64,000 bases of DNA from Lophius americanus (taxonomy: Eukaryota > Chordata > Actinopteri > Lophiiformes > Lophiidae). The stretch lies in assembly GCA_037951165.1 (NCBI GenBank), contig JBBDHG010000162.1, forward strand, positions 72,501 through 136,500, read 5' to 3'. Position numbers and translations under genes: made by a program. The notes under the pieces were generated by a model. The model saw only the letters and a list, made by a program, of their open reading frames with translations. It did no database searches and was not told where the DNA came from. Within the stretch, counting starts at the first letter, position 1; each line of letters begins with the position of its first letter. Shown one piece after another: positions 25,086-37,700 of the stretch.

Positions 25086-26284
25086 ACGGCCCAGTTCATC
25101 GTTTCCATTCGTCAGTCCATAGAATTTTCTGAAGGGCATCAAAGTGGGACAGAACTCTTCTGGGCTGAAAGCGGGTTCCTCTCGCCTCTCTTACAGACGC
25201 CAGGGGTCTTTGAACTGTGAAGACATAAAAACTGACCTTTATGGCGGCGAGACAGACCTGTTGTTTCTTGGATGCTTTCTTTGGATCTTTTGTGAATTCC
25301 TGCATGAACCTTTCGTCCGGAGGAATGTTGGAAGGTCAGCCACTTCTTGGAAGGTCGCGATTCTTCCAGGTGTGTTCCGGCGGCGTTCGCTCAGATCCAC
25401 TCGTGCATTTGTAAAGATGCCCTTCCTCTCGCACTGATGATGAGGTGCGTGTCTTCCCAGAGTGTTGTGAAGGTCATTATGGAACAACTTGAAAGGACCT
25501 CTGAGGATGATGAGGTAATTATTACAGAAGTGGCTTTTCTTTCAGCAGCTGTTCTTTAATGTCAACCAATAACACAGGTGAAGGTAATAACGCTCGCTTC
25601 CCCTGTCGTCCGTTTCCTCGCCGTCAGATACTCCTGTCAAAATCAAAATCATTCGCGGACTTCCAATTGTTTAAGGAAAAGCCAATGAATAAAATATAAG
25701 TGAAAATTGCTTTTTTTCATATGAATAATGTAAAAGAAAGCACGCGGCGGCGTTCCCGTCTCAAGGTTAGACCGTGTTGTTCTTTTCTCCGCGCGGCCCA
25801 CGCTTCAATCTTGTCTGGTACAAAATGAGAGGATCCTGATTTCTGTCATGTTCTCATCTTTCTGTGGGACTTCCTCCGCTGGAATATGTCGTTCCAGGAA
25901 CTTGAATAAAAAAATCGAGTCCTTTTGTAGGTGTCTCACATTTGATCTGAGTTGGAGAGGACGCCAGAAAGTTTTCGCCTCAGCCGTCACAATCGGCTGC
26001 TTCTTTTCAGGAGGTTCATTAAAGTAGATGAGGGATGGACAGACGGAACACGGGGAGGGATTTATGTGCCGCCATGATTGAAGATGACACTTAACCGATG
26101 ACTTTAATGACTAAATGAATCTCCGCGGGACTTTCGTCTCGGTGAGCGACTTGTAGTTAAAATCGAAATGGTTTAATCTTAAGTTTTGGATTTGTGATTT
26201 GCTCATTCTTTGATAGGCTAGAAATCCTTCCGGAGAGCAGCGGGTACCAGCGAGACGCTTTAGAGGACATCCACTTTATTTCTA

Positions 26285-26475
26285 TGACCTGAATCCAGCA
26301 GCAGAAACAAAGGTAAAGCTCCCCCTAGCGGCAAAAATATGCATTTTAACTTTCCCAAAATCAACCCAGTTCTTCCTTGCACTAATTGCAATGTAGGAGT
26401 AAAATGTGAATATATATCCATGAACTCGTTTCTGAGTTATCGCGTTTACACGACCTGACTCAAATCCAGAATATA
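26285..26475 (-). repeat. dispersed repeat family A, copy 3 (5' part)
   Basis: On the minus strand: TAACGCGATAACTCAGAAAC, GAGTTCATGGAT, AGGAAGAACTGGGTTGATTT, CATATTTTTGCCGCTAGGGG. Closest to the copy at 49205-49395. Confidence 0.7.
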
Positions 26476-27285
26476 CCAGACCTTTTAGGGCTATAAATAT
26501 ATTTCATGCTTCGGTGAATTTTATATATGTGATGGAAACATTCTAATGTGACAACTGACTGAACTGTGAATAATTATGCCTTTCCATTAAACAACACATA
26601 AATAATGCAGGACTGCATGAAGGAACATTCTCCTGAACAAAATCAGCTCATACTAGAGGTATTCAACAACTCCAGGGACATTAACAGAGTAAAGAACTAA
26701 TATATTATATGACAGAAAACAAACAAAATAACTTAAATGAATAGCATGGATTTGAATGAATAACACCAACATTGACTCACATTGATTCCTTTAGTTGCAG
26801 TCGATCTGTAGAAAACCAGACAGAAATCTTCAAGTCATCCGACAGGAAGGAGAGACATAAAGACCCTGCAACAAAGCCTCGCCTTTACAAAAAACAAACA
26901 CAATCCTACACAAGAAAACGGCTCCAAAGGTGAGACTTGAAGAAAACATTCAGAAACAAGAGCATCTTAGTCCGCTTGTTGACATTTGACAGGCACAAAC
27001 AGTCGGAGCGAAGACGTGTAGAAAAAGCACAAACAGAAAATAACTGCCCTGGTTTCCCAGCAACTCCAGCGTGAATGAAAACCTTCAGGAAGTTCACCAG
27101 CTTCTGAAGGTATCTTCAATGCAAAACAAAGTTATTTGTGCACAAGATAATAACTTATGTACCCAGTATTTGAGATTTTTTCTAACTTTTGTAACATAAG
27201 ATATGATTAATACCTAAAACATAAATGTTAATTTGTGCAAACGGGATAAATAGATTGAACGCATAAGAAAAATAACTTGTGCCAT

Positions 27286-28403
27286 CACGTGAAACATACA
27301 GACTTCTACAGATGTTGTACTGTCACTTTAAAGAAACCCCGCTCACTCATCACGTGACACATACAGACTTCTCCAGATGTTGTACTGTCACTTTAAAAGA
27401 AAACCCGCTCACTCATCACGTGACACATACAGACTTCTACAGATGTTGTACTGTCACTTTAAAGAAACCCGCCCACTCATCACGTGACACATACAGACTT
27501 CTCCAGATGTTGTACTGTCACTTTAAAAGAAAACCCGCTCACTCACCACGTGACACATACAGACTTCTACAGATGTTGTACTGTCACTTTAAAAAACACC
27601 CCGCTCACTCATCACGTGACACATACAGACTTCTACAGATGTTGTACTGTCACTTTAAAAAACCCGCTCACTCATCACGTGACACATACAGACTTTTACA
27701 GATGTTGTACTGTCACTTTAAAGAAACCCCGCTCACTCATCACGTGACACATACAGACTTCTCCAGATGTTGTACTGTCACTTTAAAAGAAAACCCGCTC
27801 ACTCATCACGTGACACATACAGACTTCTACAGATGTTGTACTGTCACTTTAAAGAAACCCGCCCACTCATCACGTGACACATACAGACTTCTCCAGATGT
27901 TGTACTGTCACTTTAAAAGAAAACCCGCTCACTCATCACGTGACACATACAGACTTCTACAGATGTTGTACTGTCACTTTAAAAAACACCGTGCTCACTC
28001 ATCACGTGACACATACAGACTTCTACAGATGTTGTACTGTCACTTTAAAAAACACCGTGCTCACTCATCACGTGACACATACAGACTTCTACAGATGTTC
28101 TACTGTCACTTTAAAAAACAGCCCGCTCACTCATCACGTGACACATACAGACTTTTACAGATGTTGTACTGTCACTTTAAAGAAACCCCGCTCACTCATC
28201 ACGTGACACATACAGACTTTTACAGATGTTGTACTGTCACTTTAAAGAAAACCCGCTCACTCATCACGTGACACATACAGACTTCTACAGATGTTGTACT
28301 GTCACTTTAAAGAAACCCGCCCACTCATCACGTGACACATACAGACTTCTCCAGATGTTGTACTGTCACTTTAAAAGAAAACCCGCTCACTCATCACGTG
28401 ACA
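27286..28403. repeat. ~65-bp minisatellite with CACGTG in every unit, upstream of aga
   Basis: Eighteen CACGTG hexamers start at 27286, 27351, 27417, 27481, 27547, 27613, 27676, 27741, 27807, 27871, 27937, 28003, 28069, 28135, 28200, 28265, 28329 and 28395 (spacing 63-66). Sixteen sit in TCACGTGACAC; the first is TCACGTGAAAC and the fifth CCACGTGAC. The rest of the unit reads ATACAGACTTCTACAGATG, TTGTACTGTCACTTTAAA and a variable AAACCCGCTCACTCA. Unit subtypes (CTACA/CTCCA/TTACA) recur in the same order about 390 bp apart, so a six-unit block was duplicated. The 330-aa frame across it is an artefact. Confidence 0.95.
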
Positions 28404-28591
28404 CAACAAGGAAGTGCAGCTCTTCTCTGGAGGAAGTGATTAATCCAAGATGTAATTAACTTTTCTTTTTGGCAGTCTTCTGGAACATTAAGTATTTAGG
28501 GTGGCGTGAAAGGTAGCAGAGAGGGGAAGTAACGTGTTTCGTATCGGATTTTGTGCCTTTTTAGAGTTATTTTGACGTTTTTTAGGACAAA
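27286..28591 (+). promoter_or_regulatory. putative aga upstream region with CLEAR-like E-box cluster
   Basis: TCACGTGA is the core of the CLEAR element/M-box (consensus GTCACGTGAC) bound by TFEB/TFE3/MITF, regulators of lysosomal genes. Sixteen units match nine of ten bases (A instead of the first G). The last site is 197 bp upstream of the aga start codon. GGAAG ETS-like motifs (28409-28434) lie closer, and no TATA box is evident. Binding is inferred from motif and position only. Confidence 0.5.
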
Positions 28592-28703
28592 ATGATGACA
28601 TTGCTTCTGATTTCTACGTACCTTTTGGTCTCTCCTCCTCTCGGACATGCCTCACTGCCTCTCGTTATGAATACTTGGGCATTCAAGAACGCGGCGGCTA
28701 CAG
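28592..28703 (+). CDS. aga: aga coding exon 1
   Basis: Starts MMTLLLISTYLLVSPPLGHA, a signal peptide, then mature text LPLVMNTWAFKN matching the family start (PLVVNTWPFKN in human). The upstream of two adjacent Met codons is taken as the start. Donor CAG|gtgagt, phase 1. Confidence 0.93.
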
Positions 28704-31700
28704 GTGAGTCGTATTTCACTTTAAACCTGCTGATTCAGAAAGTTTAGAGTCTGTTTATGTGACTTTATGGCCTGAATCTGTGCAGAGTGAAATTCAATCA
28801 CCCAAAGTTCAGTGGTGAAGGGAAACATTTATGACCCGGTAAATTTCATTATTTTGTTTGGGAAATATAATCATTTAATTATTCACACATGGAAGTGGAA
28901 CGGAAGCATTTCCTCTTTTACCATACTCCTGCATAGCTTCATCAATTATTTTAAAACCCTCAAAAAGATAATAAATATGAACAAAATGACTTATTTAATT
29001 TAATTACTTCCTTTTATTTTGTACAATGATTGTTTTAAAACATACTTATTTCAAAGTTTTCACTAATTTCATTCCCCCACTGTGTTTTAATTGTATGTCA
29101 TATTTGTTATGATGCCCATTCTCGCTCTGTGTGAAGTTCTCATTTGAATAAAGTTAATAAAAAAAATCAAATAGAAAAAAATCAGTGGGTATTAGCGAGT
29201 ATTCATGGTTTACGATACTTGCGTACTTTACGTCCTACATTTTACGTAGGCCAGGAATTCTAAACCTTGCTTAAGTAAAATATGTAGCGTTGATATAATA
29301 ATGGACGTCAATGTACTAAAATAATAAACTTCAGATATTTTATGAAAGATATATAATTTAAATAATTCAACAGGTAGAATTATTTAAATCCAAACACTCT
29401 CAGAATTGAGGAAAGTTGTCAACATAAAACTGGGAGCAAATTATTTTTAGGATCTGTATCTTCATCCAGATCCTCCAAAATATCTATTCACATTACATCC
29501 AACACATGTTGGCTGCTAGAGGCCCTTGTATTTTCTTTTAAGAAATATATAGAGTTGTCTTAAGGCCAGAAAGAAATCAGGATGTTAAATCAGAGTCATA
29601 AGCGATATGCCTTTAAGGAACTTTAATGTCAAATTTAACCATTCACTAAATCTGTCAGATCAATATCATTTGTTTAAAAGAGCAGGTTGACTAAATACGT
29701 AGTTTTATCAGTTTCCCCCAGGAGACTATTGACCAATTACAATTACGAATTGCAGAAAGAAATATCTTTTAATCTTTTGTTCAAAATGCTAACAAAGCAA
29801 AAATGTATTTAGGATGTGGTAGACCAGGACCCAGGCTGGAGCTCTGACTTTTTTGTGGTCAATTTGATATGATGTAAGAGGAGGACGTGTGTAGTGAGTT
29901 ATATTTATATTCTATGAAGTTGATATGATGTAAGAGGAGGACGTGTGTAGTGAGTTATATTTATATTCTATAACTGTGATATGATGTACGAGGAGGACGT
30001 GTGTAGTGAGTTATATTTATATTCTATAAATGTGATATGATGTAAGAGGAGGACGTGTGTAGTCAGTTATATTTATATTCTATAAATGTGATATGATGTA
30101 AGAGGACGTGTGTAGTGAGTTATATTTATATTCTATGAAGTTGATATGATGTAAGAGGAGGAAGTGTGTAGTCAGTTATATTTATATTCTATAACTGTGA
30201 TATGATGTAAGAGGACGTGTGTAGTGAGTTATATTTATATTCTATAAATGTGATATGACGTAAGAGGAGGACGTGTGTAGTGAGTTATATTTATATTCTA
30301 TAAATGTGATATGATGTAAGAGGAGGACGTGTGTAGTCAGTTATATTTATATTCTATAAATGTGATATGATGTAAGAGGAGGACGTGTGTAGTGAGTTAT
30401 ATTTATATTCTATAAATGTGATATGACGTAAGAGGAGGACGTGTGTAGTGAGTTATATTTATATTCTATAAATGTGATATGATGTAAGAGGAGGACGTGT
30501 GTAGTGAGTTATATTTATATTCTATAAATGTGATATGACGTAAGAGGAGGACGTGTGTAGTGAGTTATATTTATATTCTATAAATGTGATATGATGTAAG
30601 AGGAGGACGTGTGTAGTGAGTTATATTTATATTCTATAACTGTGATATGATGTAAGAGGACGTGTCTAGTGAGTTATATTTATATTCTATAAATGTGATA
30701 TGATGTAAGAGGAGGACGTGTGTAGTGAGTTATATTTATATTCTATAAATGTGATATGATGTAAGAGGAGGAAGTGTGTAGTGAGTTATATTTATATTCT
30801 ATAAATGTGATATGATGTAAGAGGAGGACGTGTGTAGTGAGTTATATTTATATTCTATAAATGTGATATGACGTAAGAGGAGGACGTGTGTAGTGAGTTA
30901 TATTTATATTCTATAAATGTGATATGATGTAAGAGGAGGACGTGTGTAGTGAGTTATATTTATATTCTATGAAGTTGATATGATGTAAGAGGAGGACGTG
31001 TGTAGTCAGTTATATTTATATTCTATAACTGTGATATGATGTAAGAGGACGTGTGTAGTGAGTTATATTTATATTCTATGAAGTTGATATGATGTAAGAG
31101 GAGGACGTGTGTAGTGAGTTATATTTATATTCTATGAAGTTGATATGATGTAAGAGGAGGACGTGTGTAGTGAGTTATATTTATATTCTATAAATGTGAT
31201 ATGATGTAAGAGGACGTGTCTAGTGAGTTATATTTATATTCTATAAATGTGATATGATGTAAGAGGAGGACGTGTGTAGTGAGTTATATTTATATTCTAT
31301 AACTGTGATATGATGTAAGAGGAGGACGTGTGTAGTCAGTTATATTTATATTCTATAAAGTTGTGCATTAGTTTAACAAGGAAGTGGTCGTTTGGAATTA
31401 TGTGGATGTTAGCATTGTGACTATTTCTCTAAAAAAATAAATAAAAAGTTTCCAGACTGCTCTCAAAAATAAACTTACGCTTACATTCAGTTAACTACGG
31501 ATTTTAAAACAGAGCACATATTTTCTCCAGACTGGTGTATCTGAGTGTATTTATTTTCCCTCAGGAGCCATGAAATGTAAAAAGTACTCAGCTATCTCTT
31601 CTTTGGGTAGATATTTAAACGTGTTGTCCGTGAGCCACCGCTATTGATCCCGCCCATGCAGATCTATTTTCCTCGGGGGGCTTCCAGAAGCAGCTGACAA

Positions 31701-34700
31701 CAGCAGGCTAATCCCCCTCTCCCATTCTGCTGCATTTTTTGAAGTGCGAGGGACTGTAAAGCTGAGTGTAATATAAAAACACCATTACATACCCGAGACA
31801 AGAGCACTTACCGAAGGTGGCAGCCCGACAAAATTTATAAATAGATAAATCCTAAAGGATAGCTGGAGGAGTTTATGATGGCGTCGGGAGGAACACAGTG
31901 GAATGGTCCGAGAATTTGGTGGCAAGCTGGTGACACTGCCACCAGTTGGTATTCTGATCCCCCAGGGGTATTTGGGGGATCAGTGTCCAAATGCTCATCG
32001 GCTCATATCCCCAGAATAATGGGAATCCATCTCACTGGACATCCTGTGAGCCTTTAGCTCCTCCGCCCGGACATGTAAGCAGGGCAAATACAGATTTAAT
32101 CATCTAACTCTGTTTGAAAAACACAATCAACAAGATTGTGTTTATTTAGCATTTAGTTGATTAGAACTTTTTTTTTAACCATAATTTTATACAGATTTGT
32201 TGCACACATTAAAAATAACGAGACAAATGTCCAGCGAGGCGGTTCGGTCCCTTCATTATGTCACGGCACCTAAAATCAACAGTGATCCTGTGATTTTAGA
32301 AGTCTGATAGTTACTAGAGGTGCACCAACTACAAGTTTCTTTGATTGTGACAGATTCTGGTTTTTATTTCCTTTAAAATTGAAAGATCATAATGTGTAAT
32401 GTATTTTAAGTGCTTCTATTTTGATAGATTACAGTGGAAGTGACGAGGCTGGTCGTCATACTGCATGTATTCTCACCTGGAATAAATGTACCCTCGGTCC
32501 TTTAACCAACTGTATGACATAAAACTCTGTTTGTCGTTCCGTCTGTCATATGTTGGCTTTGTTCAGGGCCAATCTGGGTTCTGGCCTTGAGGCTGGCGCT
32601 GATATTTGCTATTTTAGTTTAGTTCCCTTTTAGTATTCTTCGTTGACTCATATTTTATTCCAGGTTTCTATTTTGTCCGTTGAATATTAAGTGTATTTAA
32701 GGACATACCCTAACCCTAACCCTTGTTTGCTGCTGTAACACTAAAGTTTTCCTTTAGTATTAATAAAGTTTGATCTTATATTCTCTTCTCTACGATAAAC
32801 CTCTGGGCTTTTCTTCTCGTCTGGTCGACCCCTTCATCCAGTTCCATGGTGTCCATCAGATGGTTCATCTGTAACTGACAGAGCATCCAAATTGCTTTCA
32901 TCAAAATCTGTCTGTTGGGGGAATGAGAATACAGGTGACAGAAACGATGTTCTTCAGGTGGAGGTGTAACCACCTCAGGTGGCCGAGGGAACGATGACCT
33001 TCATTTATCCACATTCTTGAAGGTTGAATCCGAAACAACTGGACTTAAAGTTGAAGACGTTCCTCCTCTCATCCAAGATGCTTCCTCAGAACCAGGACTT
33101 TAACCTCCACTGAGCTGTTTGACGAATGAGGGTCGCGGGGTCACAAGGATACAGTTCACGACCCCTCACCAATGTGAGTGGCTGAGTGGTGGAACGTCCA
33201 CTTTAAACAAAAAGTCCAGTTTCTTCATCCAGGTGAGGGAAATATTCGTGGACATCTTCTAATCCTCCCAATGATGCCTTAAAAACCCCCAGTATTAAAA
33301 ATATAGAAGAATCATCAAATGATTAAAACATACAATAATCAGAGAAAAAGAGATGAGGAACGAATAATGTTATAAAAATCTCCTCCTCTTCTTCGTCTCA
33401 CCATCAGGACAAGTTTCCACAGCAGGAAGTTCAGCGGTTTTTGAACTTGCTGAGGCTTGTACCTCTGTTGGCCTTGCTGACACAACCCTCCATATTTATC
33501 CAGACTTTAGCCCAGCACCAAGAGTCCACTCGCCGGTTCTTCCCTTTGGATGGGTTAAAGGAGTAGGCCGTCGTCTCCTTCTTTTACTGCTCCCAATTAG
33601 AGGTCGCCACAGCGGATTTCTCTACTCCATTTCCCCTGTCCTGTGCATCCTTCATCGTCACACCGCCACCTTCACTTCCTCTCCAAACACAACCATATAT
33701 CCTCCCTCTGGACTAACTCCTTTTCTCCTGCTAACAGCTTTATCCTCACCTGTCTCCTCCAAACAAAGCCTGCATCTCTCCTCCTGCGTCTCTCCTCCTG
33801 CATCTCTCCTCCTGCATGCATCTATCCTCCTGCCTCTCTCCTCCTGCGTCTCTCCTCCTGCGTCTCTCCTCCTGCGTCTGTCCTCCTGCGTCTGTCCTCC
33901 TGCGTCTGTCCTCCTGCGTCTCTCCTCCTGCGTCTCTCCTCCTGCGTCTCTCCTCCTGCGTCTCTCCTCCTGCGTCTGTCCTCCTGCGTCTCTCCTCCTG
34001 CGTTTCTCCTCCTGCCTCTATCCTCCTGCATATCTCCTCCTGCATCTATCCTCCTGCATATCTCCTCCTGCGTCTCTCCTCCTGCGTCTCTCCTCCTGCC
34101 TCTATCCTCCTGCGTTTCTCCTCCTGCATATCTCCTCCTGCGTCTCTCCTCCTGCGTCTCTCCTCCTGCATCTATCCTCCTGCATATCTCCTCCTGCGTC
34201 TCTCCTCCTGCGTCTCTCCTCCTGCCTCTCTCCTCCTGCCTCTCTCCTCCTGCGTCTCTCCTCCTGCGTCTCTCCTCCTGCGTCTCTCCTCCAGACATGA
34301 CATTTTGAACCAGACTTTTTCTCTCGTCCTGTCCAGCATGTTGGAAGCCCTTGAGGTGCCTCCTCCTGATCCTGTCCACTCATGTCACTTCCACCACAAA
34401 CCTCAGCATCCTCAGCTCCACCACCTCCTTTTCTGCTTCCTGCCTCCTTGCTGAACCCAAAGTCTTCAATCCATACATTATAGATGGCTTCAGTCTCATT
34501 TACCTGCCCCTTCACTCCTGCCGGGATCTTCCTTCACAAATCACTGCTGAAGCTCTCCTCCATCTCCTCCACCCTGCCTGCCCTCTAACCTCACTACCCA
34601 GCTCCCCATTTCCCTGAACATACTTGGACTCCTCTACCTTTTCCACCTCTCCACCTCCATCTCATCTCTCATTCACGCACGTATTCTGTCTCACTACTCT

Positions 34701-37700
34701 TCACCTTCATTCTTACCTCGGCCCTCTTCTCTCTCTGCATATCACAGTGTCCCCTGCAAACATCACAGTCCGTGGGGAGTCTTCTCTTACCGCCGCTGTC
34801 AACCTATCTGTCATCCCTGCAAACAAGAAAGGGCTCGAGGGCAATCCTTGCTGCGGCCCCGCCTCCGCTTAGAACCATTCAGTCACTCCGACTGTCCACC
34901 GCCGCTGTTCCACTGCCCTCATACACAACCTGCTCCGAAAGGAACATAAATAATAAGTATAACTGTGGCTTCAGGGTTATGAGCAGATGGAAGAGGCAAA
35001 CTACAATCTTCAGGGGAGATTTAAACAAACGAAGAGAGTCCACATTATTAATGTCTTTAGGGAGGGAGTTTGTGGGTGGAGGGGGAGACGGCTGAAGGCT
35101 CTCATCCCCATGGCGGTCAGGTGGGAAGAAGGTGCAGGGAGATTGATGGAGACAGATTTAAGGTTGCAGGAGGCGACGTGAAGGAGACCTGAGAAAAATG
35201 GAGGCGTCTGATTTTGAAGAGTGTTGAAAGTATGAAGGAGAATCTTTATATTTATAGTCTGTGTGGAATTTGAACTGAAGCAGTAAAATAGGAATGTGAG
35301 GATAGAGATTCTAGTGTAGTCAAGGTTAAAAAATAAGATCTAAACATTTTACAACTGTCAGGTTCCTACGACATGTTTTTTTTAGTCAAATCTAAGTGGG
35401 CGTGGCCTCATCCAAGACGGGAGGAACCCTGAACTCTTTTCTGAATCTCTTTTCTTTGCATTGTTCCCTGAATGTCGGCTGATGTTTTTATTCCACAGCG
35501 TGGAGCACTTTGCAGTCCGGCGGCTCGGTGCTGGACGCGGTGGAAAAGGGCTGCGCCAGCTGCGAGGTGGATCAGTGCGACGGTACCGTGGGTTACGGCG
35601 GGAGCCCCGATGAGACGGGAGAGACCACGCTGGACGCCATGATAATGAGCGGGTACACCAGTGACACGCTGTTTGTACAAGTGGACGTTTGAATGAGTCA
35701 TTTCTTCGTCCTGATGGTATCCCTCCGAGCGTCACCATGATTCCTGCATACATATATTAACTATAATAAGTAGTTGAGCCTTTTGACTCTTTGAATATTC
35801 TGCAAATCTTTGTTGTTTCCATGGAAACATGTTTTTTTTCTTCTTTCAGACTGGCCTCATCTCACCTCATCTCAGACGATACAGTCTAGTGTCAGAGTTC
35901 CACAGCTACTTTATAAATATTACATCCTTTGATGTTCAACACTCAGACTCATTTTATTTCACCTGGTTGGAGTACAAACATGTCTTAGATGGTAAACTCC
36001 TCCACAGCATGAATCCCAAACTCTACCTTCTACACTCATTAAACTCAACAACTTAAATTCATTCCACATTTTTAACTCCCTACAATTTTCTTTTTTCATA
36101 GTAACATGAATATAGAGCCTGAATGTTAGTCGTCTTCTCTGCAGCATATCTCATAATATAAGCATTCTACCTCCACCAAACTGTGTTCATTAACCACGAT
36201 GTGTTTCTGGTAGTAACCTTAGGACTTAAACTTCCCACAAATTAATTTTCTTTCTTTTCTTTATAATAGAAATGGAATATTTAAGATAGAGATGAAGAGT
36301 GGCCGACTATCAGACTCACCTCAAACGACACCTCAGAGTTTCTCACCAACTATGACGTGCAGCTCTTATAATTAACATGTCATGTAGTAGTGACTTTTGT
36401 GATTTTACTTTTATTTTTGTTTCCATGGAAACATGTTGGTTTAGGCGACTCTGAAGGTACGACATCTTCTCTGGAGCTGGTCTCGCAAACTCTATTCTGG
36501 CTTTACCAAACTTCACAGTTATTAAACCGATTATTAGGATACCGTCTACTCTGCTCTCCCTAACAGACTGGAGGATAAATTATATCCTGAGTCAATATTC
36601 CCTGGCTTATAAATGTATGTGGGACACCAGCATTTAACAACTTTGTTCTTATATCACTGATGTTGCTTTTTTCTCCTCATAAATGTGTGTTTTATTTTTT
36701 ATTTCTTTGTACAAATAGACAGAAAGGAACTTTATTAACCCCAAAAGGGTAAATGTGGTGGTTGCAGCCGCTCCAGCATACAGGTATTCTAAAGGTGACT
36801 AAAAATGAAGACCTCCTATAATAACATAAGCAAGAAAAAGGTAAAACTGAGATAGGGAATGTTTTTCAGATCAGTAGCGACTTTTATTCATCGTTTCATT
36901 CGTGACCCAGATCTCCACGCCTCTAATGAGGCACCGGTAGCCGTCGCTGTGATTGGCTCTCGCGGCCTTTGCATTTGTAACATCACAGGCGTAACTGGTT
37001 GACCTTTTCTGGCAGCCCTTCTTTAAAAAAAGGAAAAAGAAGAAGCACTAATTCTTATTATGATCTAAAATCCTGCCAATTATGAAGTCCTTACAAACAC
37101 AAGCCGACTCTGAAGGAGGAAGATGCCGGCTCATAATGACGGACAGGAAACCAGCAGCAGGCTGCTTGTTATTCTTCTGACGAATCTTCCTGCCTCCGTG
37201 TTTCAGGGAGACAGACTTTTTTTGATCAGTGTTATGAATACGTTGTGCTGGTGGATAGAATCCCATACAGTGGTCTATATAGCTGCAGAAAAAATGCAGC
37301 GGCTATCGCCGGGACGCTTTGACCGGGCGCCGTAATCAAAACCACTGCAGTGGAGCAGCTCTGCATAAATACTGAGTTTGTAAAATCTTTGATGAGTTTA
37401 AGGTTTAATTATCTCCTCCAAACAGTGTAGAAGGGGGTTATGTTTTTTCCTGGTCTGCAAGATATCTTGAAAAGCTGGTTTTGATGAAATTTGGTTCAGG
37501 GCTGAATCTCGGCCGACGGGAGAGATGATTCAATTTCGTGCCGCTTGACGTCTGACTGAAAAACATTGATGACGTCATCTGGTTCTGCTTATTCTGCCAT
37601 TAGTGGAGAATTAAATTAGCCTTTTGCACCACCAGTCATCTCTCCAGGCAATACAAAGTTATCCGTGAGCATCTGTTGATGTCAACGTCGTGGTTCTGAG

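Larger units (their letters stand above)
24201..27285. other. intergenic stretch upstream of aga with two dispersed repeats
   Basis: A hAT-like phrase (CCAGTGGCGGTCCTGGACTC) lies near 24647, and family A copies at 24915-25085 (+) and 26285-26475 (-). The rest is single-copy. CpG-containing text at about 25560-26260 might be conserved noncoding. No exon recognised. Confidence 0.45.

Noticed and set aside
27279..28271. 330-aa plus-strand frame with repeated CHFKETPLTHHVTHTD text
   Set aside because: It shifts phase relative to the repeat units (63-66 bp), contains no domain, and two other frames are open too. Explained by the E-box minisatellite.
27286..28403. CRISPR-like array (regular ~65-bp spacing)
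   Set aside because: The spacer portions are themselves near-identical, and the window is a vertebrate genome; it is a minisatellite.
32706..32722. Interstitial telomeric repeat / chromosome-fusion scar
   Set aside because: Only about two and a half CCCTAA units, expected by chance or from an old repeat; no flanking subtelomeric sequence recognised.
33643..34454. Long plus-strand frames (LLLRLSSCVSPPAS repeats) as a Cys/Ser-rich protein
   Set aside because: 14-bp minisatellite inside an antisense LINE fragment; open in several frames.
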